Notes: a model not told the origin generated them from the letters alone. Shown: positions 1 to 9,362, counted from the first letter of the stretch. The stretch is DNA of 64,000 nt from Pseudonocardiaceae bacterium YIM PH 21723 (GCA_003600225.1 QZFT01000078.1:124001-188000), one strand, 5' to 3'. Made by a program: numbers and translations.

Positions 1-3000
1 CGCTGCAGTTCAAGCGATCGCCTCGGCAGCAGCCCCCGCGCCCGCCCGGTGGCGAGGTGCATTTGGAGCCACCACCAGAGATCCCCAGGCTCATCCCGGG
101 GAGCATGATCCAGAAGATCCTGCCGTTCGCCATGGTCGCGATGTCCCTGGGCATGGTCGCCTACATGGTCACCAGCAAGAACGGTGGCGGGCCCCAATCG
201 ATCATCTTCGGCGGCATGATGGTCATGTCCACCGTCGGCATGCTCGCCGGTGGCGGTGGCGGCAAGGGTGGCGGCCAGCAGAAGGCCGAGATGAACGAGG
301 ACCGCAAGGACTACCTGCGGTACCTGGCCCAGATGCGGGAGCGTGCCCGCGAATCGGCTGACGAGCAGCGCAAGGCCACCGAGTGGAGCCACCCGGAGCC
401 GCGCAACCTGTGGACCGTCGCCGCCAGCAGGCGGATGTGGGAACGCAGGCAGAACGACCCCGACTTCTGCCACCTGCGCGTCGGACTCGGCTCGCAGCGT
501 CTGGCCACCCGCCTCGTGCCGCCGCAGACCGGACCCGTCGACGAACTCGAGCCGCTCGCCACGCTGGCGCTGCGCCGGTTCGTCCGCGCCCACTCGATCG
601 TCGACCGGCTGCCCATCGCCATCTCGCTGAAGGGCTTCGCCGCCGTCGCGATCAACGGTGAGCGGGAGCAGGTGCGTGGCGTCGCCCGCGCCATGATCAG
701 CCAGCTGGCCACCTTCCACACCCCGGACGACGTACTCATCTGCCTGGTCAGCCAGGGCCGCGCCCGCGAGCAGTGGGAATGGCTCAAGTGGCTGCCGCAC
801 ACCCAGAGCCCCCGCCTGGTCGACGGCATCGGCTCGCAGCGGCTGATGGCCTCCTCGCTCTCCCAGCTGGAGAACGAGCTGCTGGACGCCGAGCTGATCG
901 ACCGGCCCCGGTTCCAGCGTGGCGCCACGCTGGCCTCCGACCAGCCGCACATCGTGATCATCATCGATGAGGGCCAGGTCAGCCGCGAAGAGCGGATCGT
1001 GCTGGAGGACGGCCTGGTCGGCGTCACCCTGCTCGACCTGTCCGACTCGCTGGGCAAGCTCGCCGCGAAGCGCGGCCTGCGCCTGGTGTCCGAGGACAAC
1101 AAGATCGGTGCCCGCAGTGGCACCGGCGTCGAGTGGTTCGGTGCCCCGGACTCGCTGTCCGCCGTCGAGGCCGAGAGCCTGGCCCGCCGGCTGGCCCCCT
1201 TCCGCATGGGCGGCTCGGTGGAGGCCAGCGACGACGAGCCGTTGACCTCCGCGCCCACCATGCTGGAGCTGCTCAACATCCCCGGCGACCCGATGACCTT
1301 CGACATCGCCGAGGCCTGGCGGCCGCGGCCGATCCGGGATCGGTACAACGTCGAGTTCGGCATCGGCGAGCACGGCCAGGCCGTCAAGCTGGACATCAAG
1401 GAAGCCGCCGAGGGCGGCATGGGCCCGCACGGCCTCTGCATCGGTGCGACCGGTTCCGGTAAGTCCGAGTTCCTGCGCACGCTGGTGCTCGCGATGATCG
1501 CCACCCACTCCAGCGCCACGCTGAACTTCGTGCTGGTCGACTTCAAGGGTGGTGCGACCTTCCTCGGCCTGGACAAGGCCCCGCACGTCTCCACCGTGAT
1601 CACCAACCTGGAAGGCCAGGCGACCCTGGTCAACCGGATGTACGACGCGCTGGACGGCGAGATGGCCCGCCGGCAGGAGAAGCTGGCCGAGGTCGGCGCG
1701 AAGAACGTCTGGGACTACCAGAAGAAGATCGAGAAGGGCGCTCCGCTCGAACCGTTGCCCGCGTTGTTCATCGTGGTCGACGAGTTCTCCGAGTTGCTCG
1801 CCTCGCAGCCGGAGTTCATCGAGCTGTTCGTGATGATCGGCCGGCTGGGCCGGTCGCTGCAGGTGCACATGCTGCTGGCCTCGCAGCGCCTCGAAGAGGG
1901 CAAGCTGCGTGGCCTGGACTCGCACCTGCGGTACCGCATCGGTCTGAAGACCTTCTCCGCCTCCGAGTCGCGTGCGGCGATCGGTGTGCCGGACGCCTTC
2001 GAACTGCCCTCGATCCCCGGTTCCGGTTATCTGGCCCTCGACGGCACGATGACCCGGTTCAAGGCCGCGTACGTGTCCGGCGCCTACAAGCCGTCCGGTA
2101 TCGCGAACGCCCAGGTCTCCGCGCCGATCTCCGACGACCGGATGCCGAAGCTGTTCGTGCCGGAGTACGTGGATCTGCCTCCTGAGCCGGAGAAGCCGGT
2201 CGTCATCGAGGAGGAGAAGCCGAAGAAGGAACTCTCCGAAGAGGAGAAGACCGAGCAGTCCGAACTGGGTGTCATCGTCCGCCGCGCGAGCGAGATGAAG
2301 GACCACCCCAAGGCGCACCAGGTCTGGCTGCCGCCGCTGGAGTTCCCGACCACGCTGGATGTGCTCTACGGAACCGGGCTGCAGGTCACCCCGGACCGTG
2401 GCCTCAGCCCGGTCGGCTACCACGGCAACGGCCAGCTGAACGTGCCGATCGGCCGGATCGACATCCCGTTCTACCAGCGCCAGGACAACCTGATGGTGAG
2501 CCTGGACGGCGCCACCGGTCACGCGGCCGTCGTCGGCGGTCCGCAGACCGGTAAGTCGATGCTGCTGCGTACCTTGATCGTGTCGATGGCGTTGACCCAC
2601 ACCCCGCAGGAAGCCCAGTTCTACCTGGTCGACCTGGGTGGTGGCTCGATGTCCACGCTGGAGGGCCTGCCGCACGTCGGTGGCTACGCCGGCCGCCGGG
2701 ACATCGACACCGTCCGGCGAAGCGTGTCGGAACTCGTCTCGCTGCTCACCGCGCGGGAGGAACTGTTCCGCAGGCTGCGGATCGAGTCGATGGCCGACTT
2801 CCGGGCCCGCAAGCGGCGCGGCGAGATCCAGGAGGACAAGTTCGGCGACGTCTTCCTGGTGATCGACGGCTGGAAGGCGTTCCGGGACGACTTCGAGACG
2901 GTCGAGCCGCAGGTGCTCAACCTGGTCAACCAGGGTCTGTCCTTCGGTATCCACGTGATCCTCAGCGCCACCCAGTGGGCGCAGATCCGTCCCGCGGTGA

Positions 3001-4025
3001 AGGACCTGATCGGTACCCGGCTGGAGCTGCGGCTGGGTGACCCGACGGAGTCGGAGATCGACCGCCGCACCGCGGTGTTCGTGCCGGAAGGCGCTCCGGG
3101 TCGCGGTCTGACCAGGGACAAGCTGCACTTCCTGACCGGTGTGCCGCGGATCGACTCGCTCGGCTTCGAGAAGGAGAGCGACGTCCTGGAAGACCTGGGT
3201 GGCGGTATCCAGAAGACCGTCGCGCAGATCGCCAACGCCTGGCAGGGTCCGAGGGCTCCGCAGGTGCGGCTGCTGCCGGACAACCTCCCGCTGGAGAACC
3301 TGCCGCAACCCGCACAGCAGCCGAACCCGAAGCTGGTGCCGATCGGCGTCAACGAGGACGAGCTGGCCCCGGTCTACCTGGACTTCCAGGAGGACCCGCA
3401 CTTCGTGGCCTTCATGGACGGCGAGTCCGGCAAGACCAACCTGCTGCGCTCCATCGTCAAGGGCATCACCGCCCGGTACACGCCGAAGGAGGCGCTGTTC
3501 CTGCTGGTGGACTACCGGTTCACCATGCTGGGCCTGCTGACCGACGAGTACCAGATCGGCTATGCGACCAACGCCAACCAGATCCCCGGCATGGTCGCCG
3601 ACATCCGCACGTCGATGCTGAAGCGACTGCCCAGCAACGACATCACCCCGGACCAGTTGCGGAACCGGTCCTGGTGGACGGGTCCCGACCTGTTCGTGAT
3701 CGTCGACGACTACGACCTGGTCGTGACGCAGTCGGGTAACCCGTTGCAGCCGCTGTCCGACCTGTTGGCGCAGGGCAAGCAGATCGGTCTGCACCTGATC
3801 GTCGCCCGTCGTACCGGTGGTGCCAGCAAATCGCTGTACGACCCGATCGTCGGCAAGCTGAAGGAGCTGTCCACGTCGGGCTTCGTCGGCAGCGGCGCCA
3901 AGGACGAGGGTGCGCTGGTCGGCAATGTGAAGCCGTCGGCGCAGCAGCCCGGCCGCGGCACGATCGTCACGCGCAAGCGCGGCGAGGAGCGCATGCAGAT
4001 CGCCTGGAGTCAGCCCCAGCAGTAA
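1..4025 (+). CDS. eccC: EccC, type VII (ESX-4-like) secretion FtsK/SpoIIIE ATPase, 5'-partial
   Basis: Motor ATPase of the ESX secretion machine: it sits in the cytoplasmic membrane and recruits WXG100 substrates. A GTG at 57 could be taken as the start, but the frame is open to the window edge and reads a GGEVxLEPPPE-type stretch typical of the EccC N-terminus, so the gene is cut by the window. Counting from 57, two membrane segments lie near residues 19-41 and 48-66. Three FtsK/SpoIIIE domains follow: P-loop 1 GATGSGKS at 463-470 with Walker B IVVDE near 572, P-loop 2 GGPQTGKS at 827-834, and P-loop 3 MDGESGKT near 1121-1128, where the first Gly is Met. The fused three-domain form is the EccC rather than split EccCa/EccCb type. 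The downstream Hsp70-like, esx, esx, rplM order matches ESX-4. eccB, mycP and eccD must lie to the left, outside the window. Confidence 0.96.
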   Translation, partial: LQFKRSPRQQPPRPPGGEVHLEPPPEIPRLIPGSMIQKILPFAMVAMSLGMVAYMVTSKNGGGPQSIIFGGMMVMSTVGMLAGGGGGKGGGQQKAEMNEDRKDYLRYLAQMRERARESADEQRKATEWSHPEPRNLWTVAASRRMWERRQNDPDFCHLRVGLGSQRLATRLVPPQTGPVDELEPLATLALRRFVRAHSIVDRLPIAISLKGFAAVAINGEREQVRGVARAMISQLATFHTPDDVLICLVSQGRAREQWEWLKWLPHTQSPRLVDGIGSQRLMASSLSQLENELLDAELIDRPRFQRGATLASDQPHIVIIIDEGQVSREERIVLEDGLVGVTLLDLSDSLGKLAAKRGLRLVSEDNKIGARSGTGVEWFGAPDSLSAVEAESLARRLAPFRMGGSVEASDDEPLTSAPTMLELLNIPGDPMTFDIAEAWRPRPIRDRYNVEFGIGEHGQAVKLDIKEAAEGGMGPHGLCIGATGSGKSEFLRTLVLAMIATHSSATLNFVLVDFKGGATFLGLDKAPHVSTVITNLEGQATLVNRMYDALDGEMARRQEKLAEVGAKNVWDYQKKIEKGAPLEPLPALFIVVDEFSELLASQPEFIELFVMIGRLGRSLQVHMLLASQRLEEGKLRGLDSHLRYRIGLKTFSASESRAAIGVPDAFELPSIPGSGYLALDGTMTRFKAAYVSGAYKPSGIANAQVSAPISDDRMPKLFVPEYVDLPPEPEKPVVIEEEKPKKELSEEEKTEQSELGVIVRRASEMKDHPKAHQVWLPPLEFPTTLDVLYGTGLQVTPDRGLSPVGYHGNGQLNVPIGRIDIPFYQRQDNLMVSLDGATGHAAVVGGPQTGKSMLLRTLIVSMALTHTPQEAQFYLVDLGGGSMSTLEGLPHVGGYAGRRDIDTVRRSVSELVSLLTAREELFRRLRIESMADFRARKRRGEIQEDKFGDVFLVIDGWKAFRDDFETVEPQVLNLVNQGLSFGIHVILSATQWAQIRPAVKDLIGTRLELRLGDPTESEIDRRTAVFVPEGAPGRGLTRDKLHFLTGVPRIDSLGFEKESDVLEDLGGGIQKTVAQIANAWQGPRAPQVRLLPDNLPLENLPQPAQQPNPKLVPIGVNEDELAPVYLDFQEDPHFVAFMDGESGKTNLLRSIVKGITARYTPKEALFLLVDYRFTMLGLLTDEYQIGYATNANQIPGMVADIRTSMLKRLPSNDITPDQLRNRSWWTGPDLFVIVDDYDLVVTQSGNPLQPLSDLLAQGKQIGLHLIVARRTGGASKSLYDPIVGKLKELSTSGFVGSGAKDEGALVGNVKPSAQQPGRGTIVTRKRGEERMQIAWSQPQQ

Positions 4026-4036
4026 ACGGTTCGTCG

Positions 4037-4071
4037 AGCGGCCCCCATCCGGTTCCCGGGTGGGGGCCGCT
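4037..4071 (+). terminator. Hairpin after eccC
   Basis: An 11-bp perfect stem (AGCGGCCCCCA at 4037-4047 with its complement at 4061-4071) starts 12 bases after the eccC stop. There is no T-tract, which is common for actinobacterial terminators. It suggests eccC transcription ends or is attenuated before the next gene. Confidence 0.6.
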
Positions 4072-4093
4072 TCGCGTGGGCTGGGCTGTTGCT

Positions 4094-4145
4094 CCGAAGT
4101 TGACGAGTTTCGGGGAGGTATTAACCCGAAACTCGTCAACTTCGG
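4094..4145. repeat. Dispersed palindrome family A, copy 1
   Basis: Perfect 20-bp inverted repeat: CCGAAGTTGACGAGTTTCGG at 4094-4113 and its complement at 4126-4145, with a 12-base loop. Close relatives occur at 14359, 47373, 47459 (one arm) and 63094, all intergenic. Its function is unknown; it could act as a bidirectional terminator or REP-like element. Confidence 0.85.
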
Positions 4146-4224
4146 ATACCAACCGCGTGCGCGACGTCGAAGGCCGCCGGATACAGTGCGAGGCGAGCGC
4201 AGCCGACTGGGGTGGGGAGAAGCG

Positions 4225-5880
4225 GTGTCCTTGCAGGTCGCGGTGGACTTCGGAACGTCGAGCACCTGTGTGGCGATGGCCTTCGGCCCCCGCCCGCCGC
4301 AGGTGGTGCTGATCGACGGCCTGCCGCTGCTGCCCTCCTCGGTCTACGCCGCGCCGGACGGCACCCTCTACGTCGGCGCCGAGGCCGAGCGGCAGGCGAG
4401 CGTCGACCCGGCCCGGTACGAGGCCCATCCCAAGCGGCGCGTCGACGAGCCGGAGCTGTTGCTCGGCACCTCCGTCGTACCGCTGCCCACGATCATCCGC
4501 GCGGTCCTGTCCAGGGCCACCGCCGAGGCGCAGCGGCAGGCGGGCGGGGCGCCGGTGGACACCCTGGTGCTCACCCATCCCGCGGACTGGGGCGCCATCC
4601 GCACCGGCGTGCTGCGGCAGGCCGCGGCCGGGCTCGCCCAGCGCCTGGTCCTGCTGCCGGAACCGGTCGCGGCGGCCATGTTCTACGCCTCGCTGCAGCC
4701 GGGCAGCACGGTGGCCGTGCTGGACCTGGGCGGCGGCACCGTGGACGCCAGCGTGGTCCGCAGGGACGCCGACGGGCACCGGGTCCTCGCGAGCCGGGGC
4801 AACCCGCACTTCGGCGGGGCGGACATCGATCAGCTGCTGCTCCAGCACGTCGGCACGATCGCCGAACCGGTGGACGCCGCCGCGTGGCAGCAGCTGGTCA
4901 GCGGCGGTGAACTCAGTGATCGGCGCAGGCGCCGGGTGCTGCACCAGGACGTGCGGGGCGCCAAGGAGACGCTCTCCCGGCACGCGTTCACCGACATCCC
5001 GCTGCCGCAGCCGTTCCCGGACGCGCATCTCACCCGGAGCGATCTGGAGCAGCTGATCGAACCGCGGCTGCGCGACACGATCGGCCTGCTCACCACCGCG
5101 CTGGCCGATGCGGGCAATCCGCAGCTGTCCGGCCTGTTCCTGGTGGGCGGCAGCAGTCGCATCCCCCTGGTGTCCGCCCTGGCTCATCAGGTCCTGGGCA
5201 TCCTGCCGAACACCCTGGATCAGCCCGAGACCGTCGTGGCCCAGGGCGCGTTGCGATCGGTCGCCGTGCCGGCCGCGCCGGTGCCGCAGGCGCCTCAGTT
5301 GCCGCCGCCCCGGGTCGACCGGTTCGAGGACGTGCAGCCGGCCCAGCCGAAGAAGTGGCTGCCCTGGGCGATTGCGGGTGCCGCGGTGCTGGTGTTCGCC
5401 GCGGTGGCCTTCGGCATCAAGTTCGGGCTGAAACCGGGCGCGGTGGAACTGCAGACCATCGCGCACGAGAAGTACAGCTTCGAGGTGCCGAAGAGCTGGG
5501 CGCAGACCGGCGGCAATCCGGCGCGCCGGCAGGTCCAGGTCGCCCCGCCCGGCGCCGCCCCGCGCACCGACCTGATCGCGGTGGAACAGCGGGCACTCAC
5601 CTATGACAGCGACGCCGACCGGGACCGGGCCGTCCGCGAGGTGCGGAGCGAGTACGACTCGGCGGGCCGGACCTTCTCCGGATTCCAGGATCGGACCACG
5701 TTCGCCGGCCGCCAGGTGCTCGCGTATCACCAGCGGCTGAGCAACGCGGAGGTGGACTGGTACGTGATCTTTTCGGCCAGGGCCCAAATCAGCGTCGGAT
5801 GCCAATTCACCGCCGAAGGCCGGGATACCGTGGAGCGAGCCTGTCACACGGTGGTTCATTCGCTGGTGGCCAATAACTGA
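4225..5880 (+). CDS. Type VII secretion-associated protein, Hsp70/actin-fold N-terminus with transmembrane anchor (Rv3446c-like)
   Basis: 551 residues. The N-terminal ~370 residues carry the Hsp70/actin nucleotide-binding fold: phosphate-1 motif DFGTSST near residue 8, phosphate-2 LDLGGGTVD near 168 and the adenosine motif LVGGSSRIP. A proline-rich linker leads to one membrane segment near residues 379-403 (WAIAGAAVLVFAAVAFGIKF) and an exported C-terminal domain of ~145 residues. There is no DnaK substrate-binding domain. This layout and the place between eccC and the esx genes match the T7S-associated Rv3446c family of ESX-4 loci; its exact job there is not known. The GTG at 4225 was chosen because GGGGAGA lies just upstream and DFGTSST then falls at the usual place. 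In-frame codons further upstream run through the palindrome at 4094-4145. Confidence 0.88.
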   Translation: MSLQVAVDFGTSSTCVAMAFGPRPPQVVLIDGLPLLPSSVYAAPDGTLYVGAEAERQASVDPARYEAHPKRRVDEPELLLGTSVVPLPTIIRAVLSRATAEAQRQAGGAPVDTLVLTHPADWGAIRTGVLRQAAAGLAQRLVLLPEPVAAAMFYASLQPGSTVAVLDLGGGTVDASVVRRDADGHRVLASRGNPHFGGADIDQLLLQHVGTIAEPVDAAAWQQLVSGGELSDRRRRRVLHQDVRGAKETLSRHAFTDIPLPQPFPDAHLTRSDLEQLIEPRLRDTIGLLTTALADAGNPQLSGLFLVGGSSRIPLVSALAHQVLGILPNTLDQPETVVAQGALRSVAVPAAPVPQAPQLPPPRVDRFEDVQPAQPKKWLPWAIAGAAVLVFAAVAFGIKFGLKPGAVELQTIAHEKYSFEVPKSWAQTGGNPARRQVQVAPPGAAPRTDLIAVEQRALTYDSDADRDRAVREVRSEYDSAGRTFSGFQDRTTFAGRQVLAYHQRLSNAEVDWYVIFSARAQISVGCQFTAEGRDTVERACHTVVHSLVANN

Positions 5881-6081
5881 ACCCGCTGGTACCCCTCGAC
5901 TGGGTGATGTGGCACCGATATTCGGCGGTAAAACGTGCCGCTACAACCAGCTGGATTTGCAAAAGCAATCACTTGCGGAAAACGTCCGACAAGGCGGAAC
6001 CAAACCTGAGAGGCTCGACGTCGAATAGGACGTCCGCACCACGAGACATTCGAAGTACATCCCACGAAGGGGGTCCCCGTC

Positions 6082-6390
6082 ATGGCGGGATACGCACTTA
6101 GCCCGGACGAGCTCTCCGGCTCAGCGCAGAAGGTCGACCAGTCCGCCCAGAACATTCAGGGCCTGTTCGCGCACCTGCAGTCCGCCGTCCAGGGCATCGG
6201 GAACCAGTGGCAGGGCGACGCCTCGACGGCCTTCAACAAGCTGGCCGAGCAGATTCACACCAACGGCCAGAAGGTGCAGAAGTCGCTGGGCGAGATCTCG
6301 ACCAACCTGCAGCAGGCCGGTGTGACGTACAACCAGCAGGAGCAGGACGCTCAGTCCTCCATCTCCAACATCACCAGCCGTCTCGGCTGA
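6082..6390 (+). CDS. WXG100 family secreted protein (EsxU position)
   Basis: 102-residue ESX substrate: two predicted helices joined by the turn W43-Q44-G45, and a C-terminal secretion signal of the YxxxD/E type (Y83-NQQ-E87). Members form four-helix bundles with a partner, here most likely the next gene, and leave through EccC. The ATG has a strong AAGGGGG Shine-Dalgarno about 8 bases upstream. The 201 bases between the Hsp70-like gene and this one hold no gene. That gap contains the paired GGACGTC/GACGTC hexamers near 6016-6034 and is the likely promoter region of the esx pair. Position after the Rv3446c-like gene corresponds to esxU of ESX-4, but sequence identity to EsxU was not tested. 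Confidence 0.93.
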   Translation: MAGYALSPDELSGSAQKVDQSAQNIQGLFAHLQSAVQGIGNQWQGDASTAFNKLAEQIHTNGQKVQKSLGEISTNLQQAGVTYNQQEQDAQSSISNITSRLG

Positions 6391-6431
6391 GTTTCCGACA
6401 CCGACCACCTCCGAGATAGCTAAGGATTGAC

Positions 6432-6716
6432 ATGACCATCAGGGTTACGTTCGCCCAGCTGCAGCAGACGCAGTCCGATGTTCAGGGGACCGCCTCCAAG
6501 CTGCAGACCGAGCTCGACGACATGAAGTCGTTGATCCAGAAGCTCGCCGGCTCCTACGAGGGTGAGGCCTCCGAGAGCTGGCAGCGTGTGCAGAACGAGT
6601 GGCAGCAGGCCACCGACGAGCTGCACCAGATCATCAACGCCACTCAGCAGGCGCTCGGCCAGGCGGCCGAGAACTACCAGTCCGCTGAGAAGAAGAACGT
6701 CGGCATGTGGGGTTAA
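6432..6716 (+). CDS. WXG100-like protein with YEG in place of WXG (EsxT position)
   Basis: 94 residues, 41 bases after its partner and presumably co-transcribed. The central turn reads Y42-E43-G44 instead of Trp-x-Gly, while the C-terminal export signal Y82-QSA-E86 is intact. Length and helix-turn-helix pattern otherwise fit WXG100 proteins. ESX heterodimers commonly have one partner with a variant turn, so this is likely the EsxT-type partner. It ends in GMWG. The pair is followed by rplM in mycobacteria; here a 5-kb minus-strand pair of genes is inserted before rplM. Confidence 0.9.
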   Translation: MTIRVTFAQLQQTQSDVQGTASKLQTELDDMKSLIQKLAGSYEGEASESWQRVQNEWQQATDELHQIINATQQALGQAAENYQSAEKKNVGMWG

Positions 6717-6731
6717 TACCCGCCCGCCGTT

Positions 6732-6763
6732 GATGGCCCTGGACCCGACGGTCCGGGGCCATC
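6732..6763. terminator. Bidirectional hairpin between convergent genes
   Basis: GATGGCCC-t-GGACC (6732-6745) pairs with GGTCC-g-GGGCCATC (6750-6763) around a 4-base loop. It lies between the convergent ends of the esx pair and the RCC1/PKD gene, where a shared terminator is expected. Confidence 0.7.
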
Positions 6764-6770
6764 GGCCGTT

Positions 6771-9362
6771 TCAGGTGATGGAGATGTACTGCGGGGACGA
6801 GTTGCAGATCGCGACCACACCCGTGCGGGCTCGCTCCGGAACGGTTTTGACCTGTCCCGAATCGCGGCCCCAGAAGCGGACGACACCGTCAGCGCCCAGC
6901 GCCAGGTTCGAGTTGTCGCCGTGCATCCCGATGGCGATCGTCCGGCTCCGGCGTATCTCCTCGGGGATGTCCAGATCGCCGTACTCGTTGTCGCCCCAGG
7001 CGATCACCGAGCCGCCGCTGGTCAGGGCGAACGCCGCCCCATGCTTCGTGTCGACGGCCACGACGTCGTGCGTCGCGGCCTCCGGAACCTTGGTGACCCC
7101 GCTGAAGTCCGCCGGGAACGCACTGTCCTCGGCCATCCAGCTGATCACCTTGCCGCCGGAGGTCACCGCCATGCTGAAGTAGGTTCCCGCGGCGATGGCG
7201 ATCACCCCGGTCGCCGCTTCCCGGGGGACGGTGGCCTTGGTCTGGTAGGGACCGCCCCAGGCGTGGACCGATCCGTCCCGCTTCAGCGCCATGGCGTAAT
7301 CCTGGTTCACGGCGACCGACTGCACATCCGTGTCGACGCCCGGTGGGATGTTGACCTGTCCCTTGCCGTTCTCCCCCCAGGCGAACAACCGTCCGTCGCT
7401 GCGGACCACCAGGCTGAAACCGGGGGCGGCCGCGATGTCGATGGCGTCGTGCCGGGCCTCCAAGGGAATCAGCGCCGCGGGGACGTCCTTCCCCCAGGCG
7501 TCCTTGCCCAGGCCGACGACCGAGCCGTCCGATTTGCGGAGCAACAGGTGACCGGCTCCCGCCGCTGCCTGGACCACCCCGGATCTGGCCACCTCGGGGA
7601 GTTGGTCGTCCTTGGACCACGGTCCCCACTCGTTGACCCGGCCCTGGGCCACGGTGAACTGCTCGGCCGACTCGGCCTTCGCCCCGCCCACCGTGACGGT
7701 CAGGCTCACGGTGTAGCCGCCCGCCTCCGGGAACCGGTGCTGGAACGTGCTGCCTCGATGTGGGGCCTCCGCCGCGCCGGAACCGGTGCGGCGGACGGTC
7801 CACTCCCAGGAGTCCGGGTTGCCGCCCGCGATGTTCGCGGTGAAGGTGACGAGCTGGCCGAATACCGGTCGCGCGATGGATCGTTCGATCCGGGTGATCT
7901 CCGGTTTGCCGGCCGGCTCGATGGTCACCGTGCGCTGGGCCGTGGCCGATCCGGATCTCGCGGTCACCACGAAGGAACCGATGGCCGCCCAGCTGTGCCG
8001 GACCTCGTGGCCGGTGGCCGTGCCGCCATCGGCGAAGTCCCAGCGCACCTCGGCCGACCCCGCGCCGGTGGCGGCGAGGGTGAACTCCATCCCGGCCGGG
8101 CCCCGGTCACCGGGCCGGAGCTGGATGCTCAGTTTGTCCGCGTCCCCTGCGGAGCCGGGTTGCCTGCCGGGCGCGGAACCGGGTCCGGGTACCGGTCCCA
8201 TGACCTGGCCGTCCGGTCTGCCGGGATCGGGGGCGGGCTCCCGTGTGGTGTCCGGCACCGGCAACGCGCCCGCGCTCCGGTCGTACTTGGCGATCTGCCG
8301 GACCTCGCCGTCCAGGCTCAGCACACCCGCCTGGTCACCCAGCGGGTCGTTGTAGAACACGATCCCGTTGCTGACCACGAGCTCGAACCGCCGCGGCCCG
8401 TCGAACAGCTGCCGCTCGGCCAGCACCCGCATGCTGCGCAGGTCGATGATCCACACCCGGCCGCTGGCGTAGTCCGGCACCAGGACGTGCTCGCGCAGTT
8501 CGACCGGAGCGCCCAGGTCGGTGCCGGTCAGCGGGAGCGGGGCAGCGCACTGGGCGGCGCGCAGGTCGCACAGCTGGAAGCTCTGCCGGGAGCTGTTCGC
8601 CAGCAGCAGCCGTTCGCTGTCCGGGCTGCCGGTCGCCGTCACCGCGTCCTGCGGACCTACCTGGGGCCGTACCGAACGCTCGACCCCGCCGTCCCGGCTG
8701 AGCAGTTCGGCGACGCCCCGCGCGCGGTCCAGCAGCGCGACGCCCGCTCCGGCCGGGTGCAGCAGCGTGTGTCCCGCGGTGGCGGCAGCCGGGCGGGCAC
8801 CACGATGCCCTTCCCGGGTCCAGACGAGCTCGCCGCTGCGTTGGTCGAGCAGCCAGAGCCGCCCGGCCCGATCGGTGGCCACCGCGTCCGGAGCGGCCGC
8901 CTGAACCAGCTTTCCGGCCGGGTTCACCGCATGCAGGTCGTGGGAGTCCAGCCGTCCCACCAGGCCGCTCTCGGTATCCACGGCGTACAGCTGGTGATCT
9001 GTGGGCAGGATCCGCAACGAGCCGGTCCGCCCCAGCGGCGTCACCGTGGCTCCCGCGCGCTGGGTGGCGGCATCCACCCTGGTCACGGTGCCGGAGGTGG
9101 GGCGAACCGCGTAGCTCGCGCCGGCCAGCCGGATCACCTCCAGCGGCCCGTCGTCCGGCCTGCCGACCGGAACCTGGGCGGCGGGCTCACCGGACACGCC
9201 GTCCACCAGCGTGAGGCGCCCGGTGCCTGCCGAGGCCAGCCACGCGGTGCCGGACCGGGTGTGCAGCCCGACCCGGTTCTCCGGGTATCCGGTCAGCGCC
9301 GCGCCGATCAGCCCGGTCACCAGCGCCAGGCCGAGGGCCAGCCACTGCGCTCGCCGGTTCAT
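6771..9362 (-). CDS. Membrane-anchored beta-propeller / PKD / RCC1 repeat protein
   Basis: 863 residues, not assigned to a named family. It starts with a short basic N-terminus and a signal-anchor (LALGLALVTGLIGAALTGY). A ~400-residue WD/NHL-like beta-propeller region follows, with repeated 'VDxxSG' and 'LLDxRSGELVW' strands. A Pro/Gly linker leads to two Ig-like PKD segments (VRWDFADGG; SWEWTVRR). The C-terminal ~300 residues are RCC1-type propeller repeats (LFAWGENGKGQV, VIAWGDNEYG, VRFWGRDSG). All parts point to an exported protein that binds ligands or partners; no catalytic motif is visible. ATG at 9362 has GGAGG upstream and shares ATGA with the stop of the transglutaminase-like gene, so the two are translationally coupled. 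It is placed inside the ESX-4/rplM interval, but a direct link with ESX is inference. Confidence 0.8.
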   Translation of the reverse strand: MNRRAQWLALGLALVTGLIGAALTGYPENRVGLHTRSGTAWLASAGTGRLTLVDGVSGEPAAQVPVGRPDDGPLEVIRLAGASYAVRPTSGTVTRVDAATQRAGATVTPLGRTGSLRILPTDHQLYAVDTESGLVGRLDSHDLHAVNPAGKLVQAAAPDAVATDRAGRLWLLDQRSGELVWTREGHRGARPAAATAGHTLLHPAGAGVALLDRARGVAELLSRDGGVERSVRPQVGPQDAVTATGSPDSERLLLANSSRQSFQLCDLRAAQCAAPLPLTGTDLGAPVELREHVLVPDYASGRVWIIDLRSMRVLAERQLFDGPRRFELVVSNGIVFYNDPLGDQAGVLSLDGEVRQIAKYDRSAGALPVPDTTREPAPDPGRPDGQVMGPVPGPGSAPGRQPGSAGDADKLSIQLRPGDRGPAGMEFTLAATGAGSAEVRWDFADGGTATGHEVRHSWAAIGSFVVTARSGSATAQRTVTIEPAGKPEITRIERSIARPVFGQLVTFTANIAGGNPDSWEWTVRRTGSGAAEAPHRGSTFQHRFPEAGGYTVSLTVTVGGAKAESAEQFTVAQGRVNEWGPWSKDDQLPEVARSGVVQAAAGAGHLLLRKSDGSVVGLGKDAWGKDVPAALIPLEARHDAIDIAAAPGFSLVVRSDGRLFAWGENGKGQVNIPPGVDTDVQSVAVNQDYAMALKRDGSVHAWGGPYQTKATVPREAATGVIAIAAGTYFSMAVTSGGKVISWMAEDSAFPADFSGVTKVPEAATHDVVAVDTKHGAAFALTSGGSVIAWGDNEYGDLDIPEEIRRSRTIAIGMHGDNSNLALGADGVVRFWGRDSGQVKTVPERARTGVVAICNSSPQYISIT

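Noticed and set aside
57-59. GTG as the true start of EccC
   Set aside because: The reading frame continues upstream to the window edge with family-like sequence, and the GTG codes Val within GGEVHLEPPPE.
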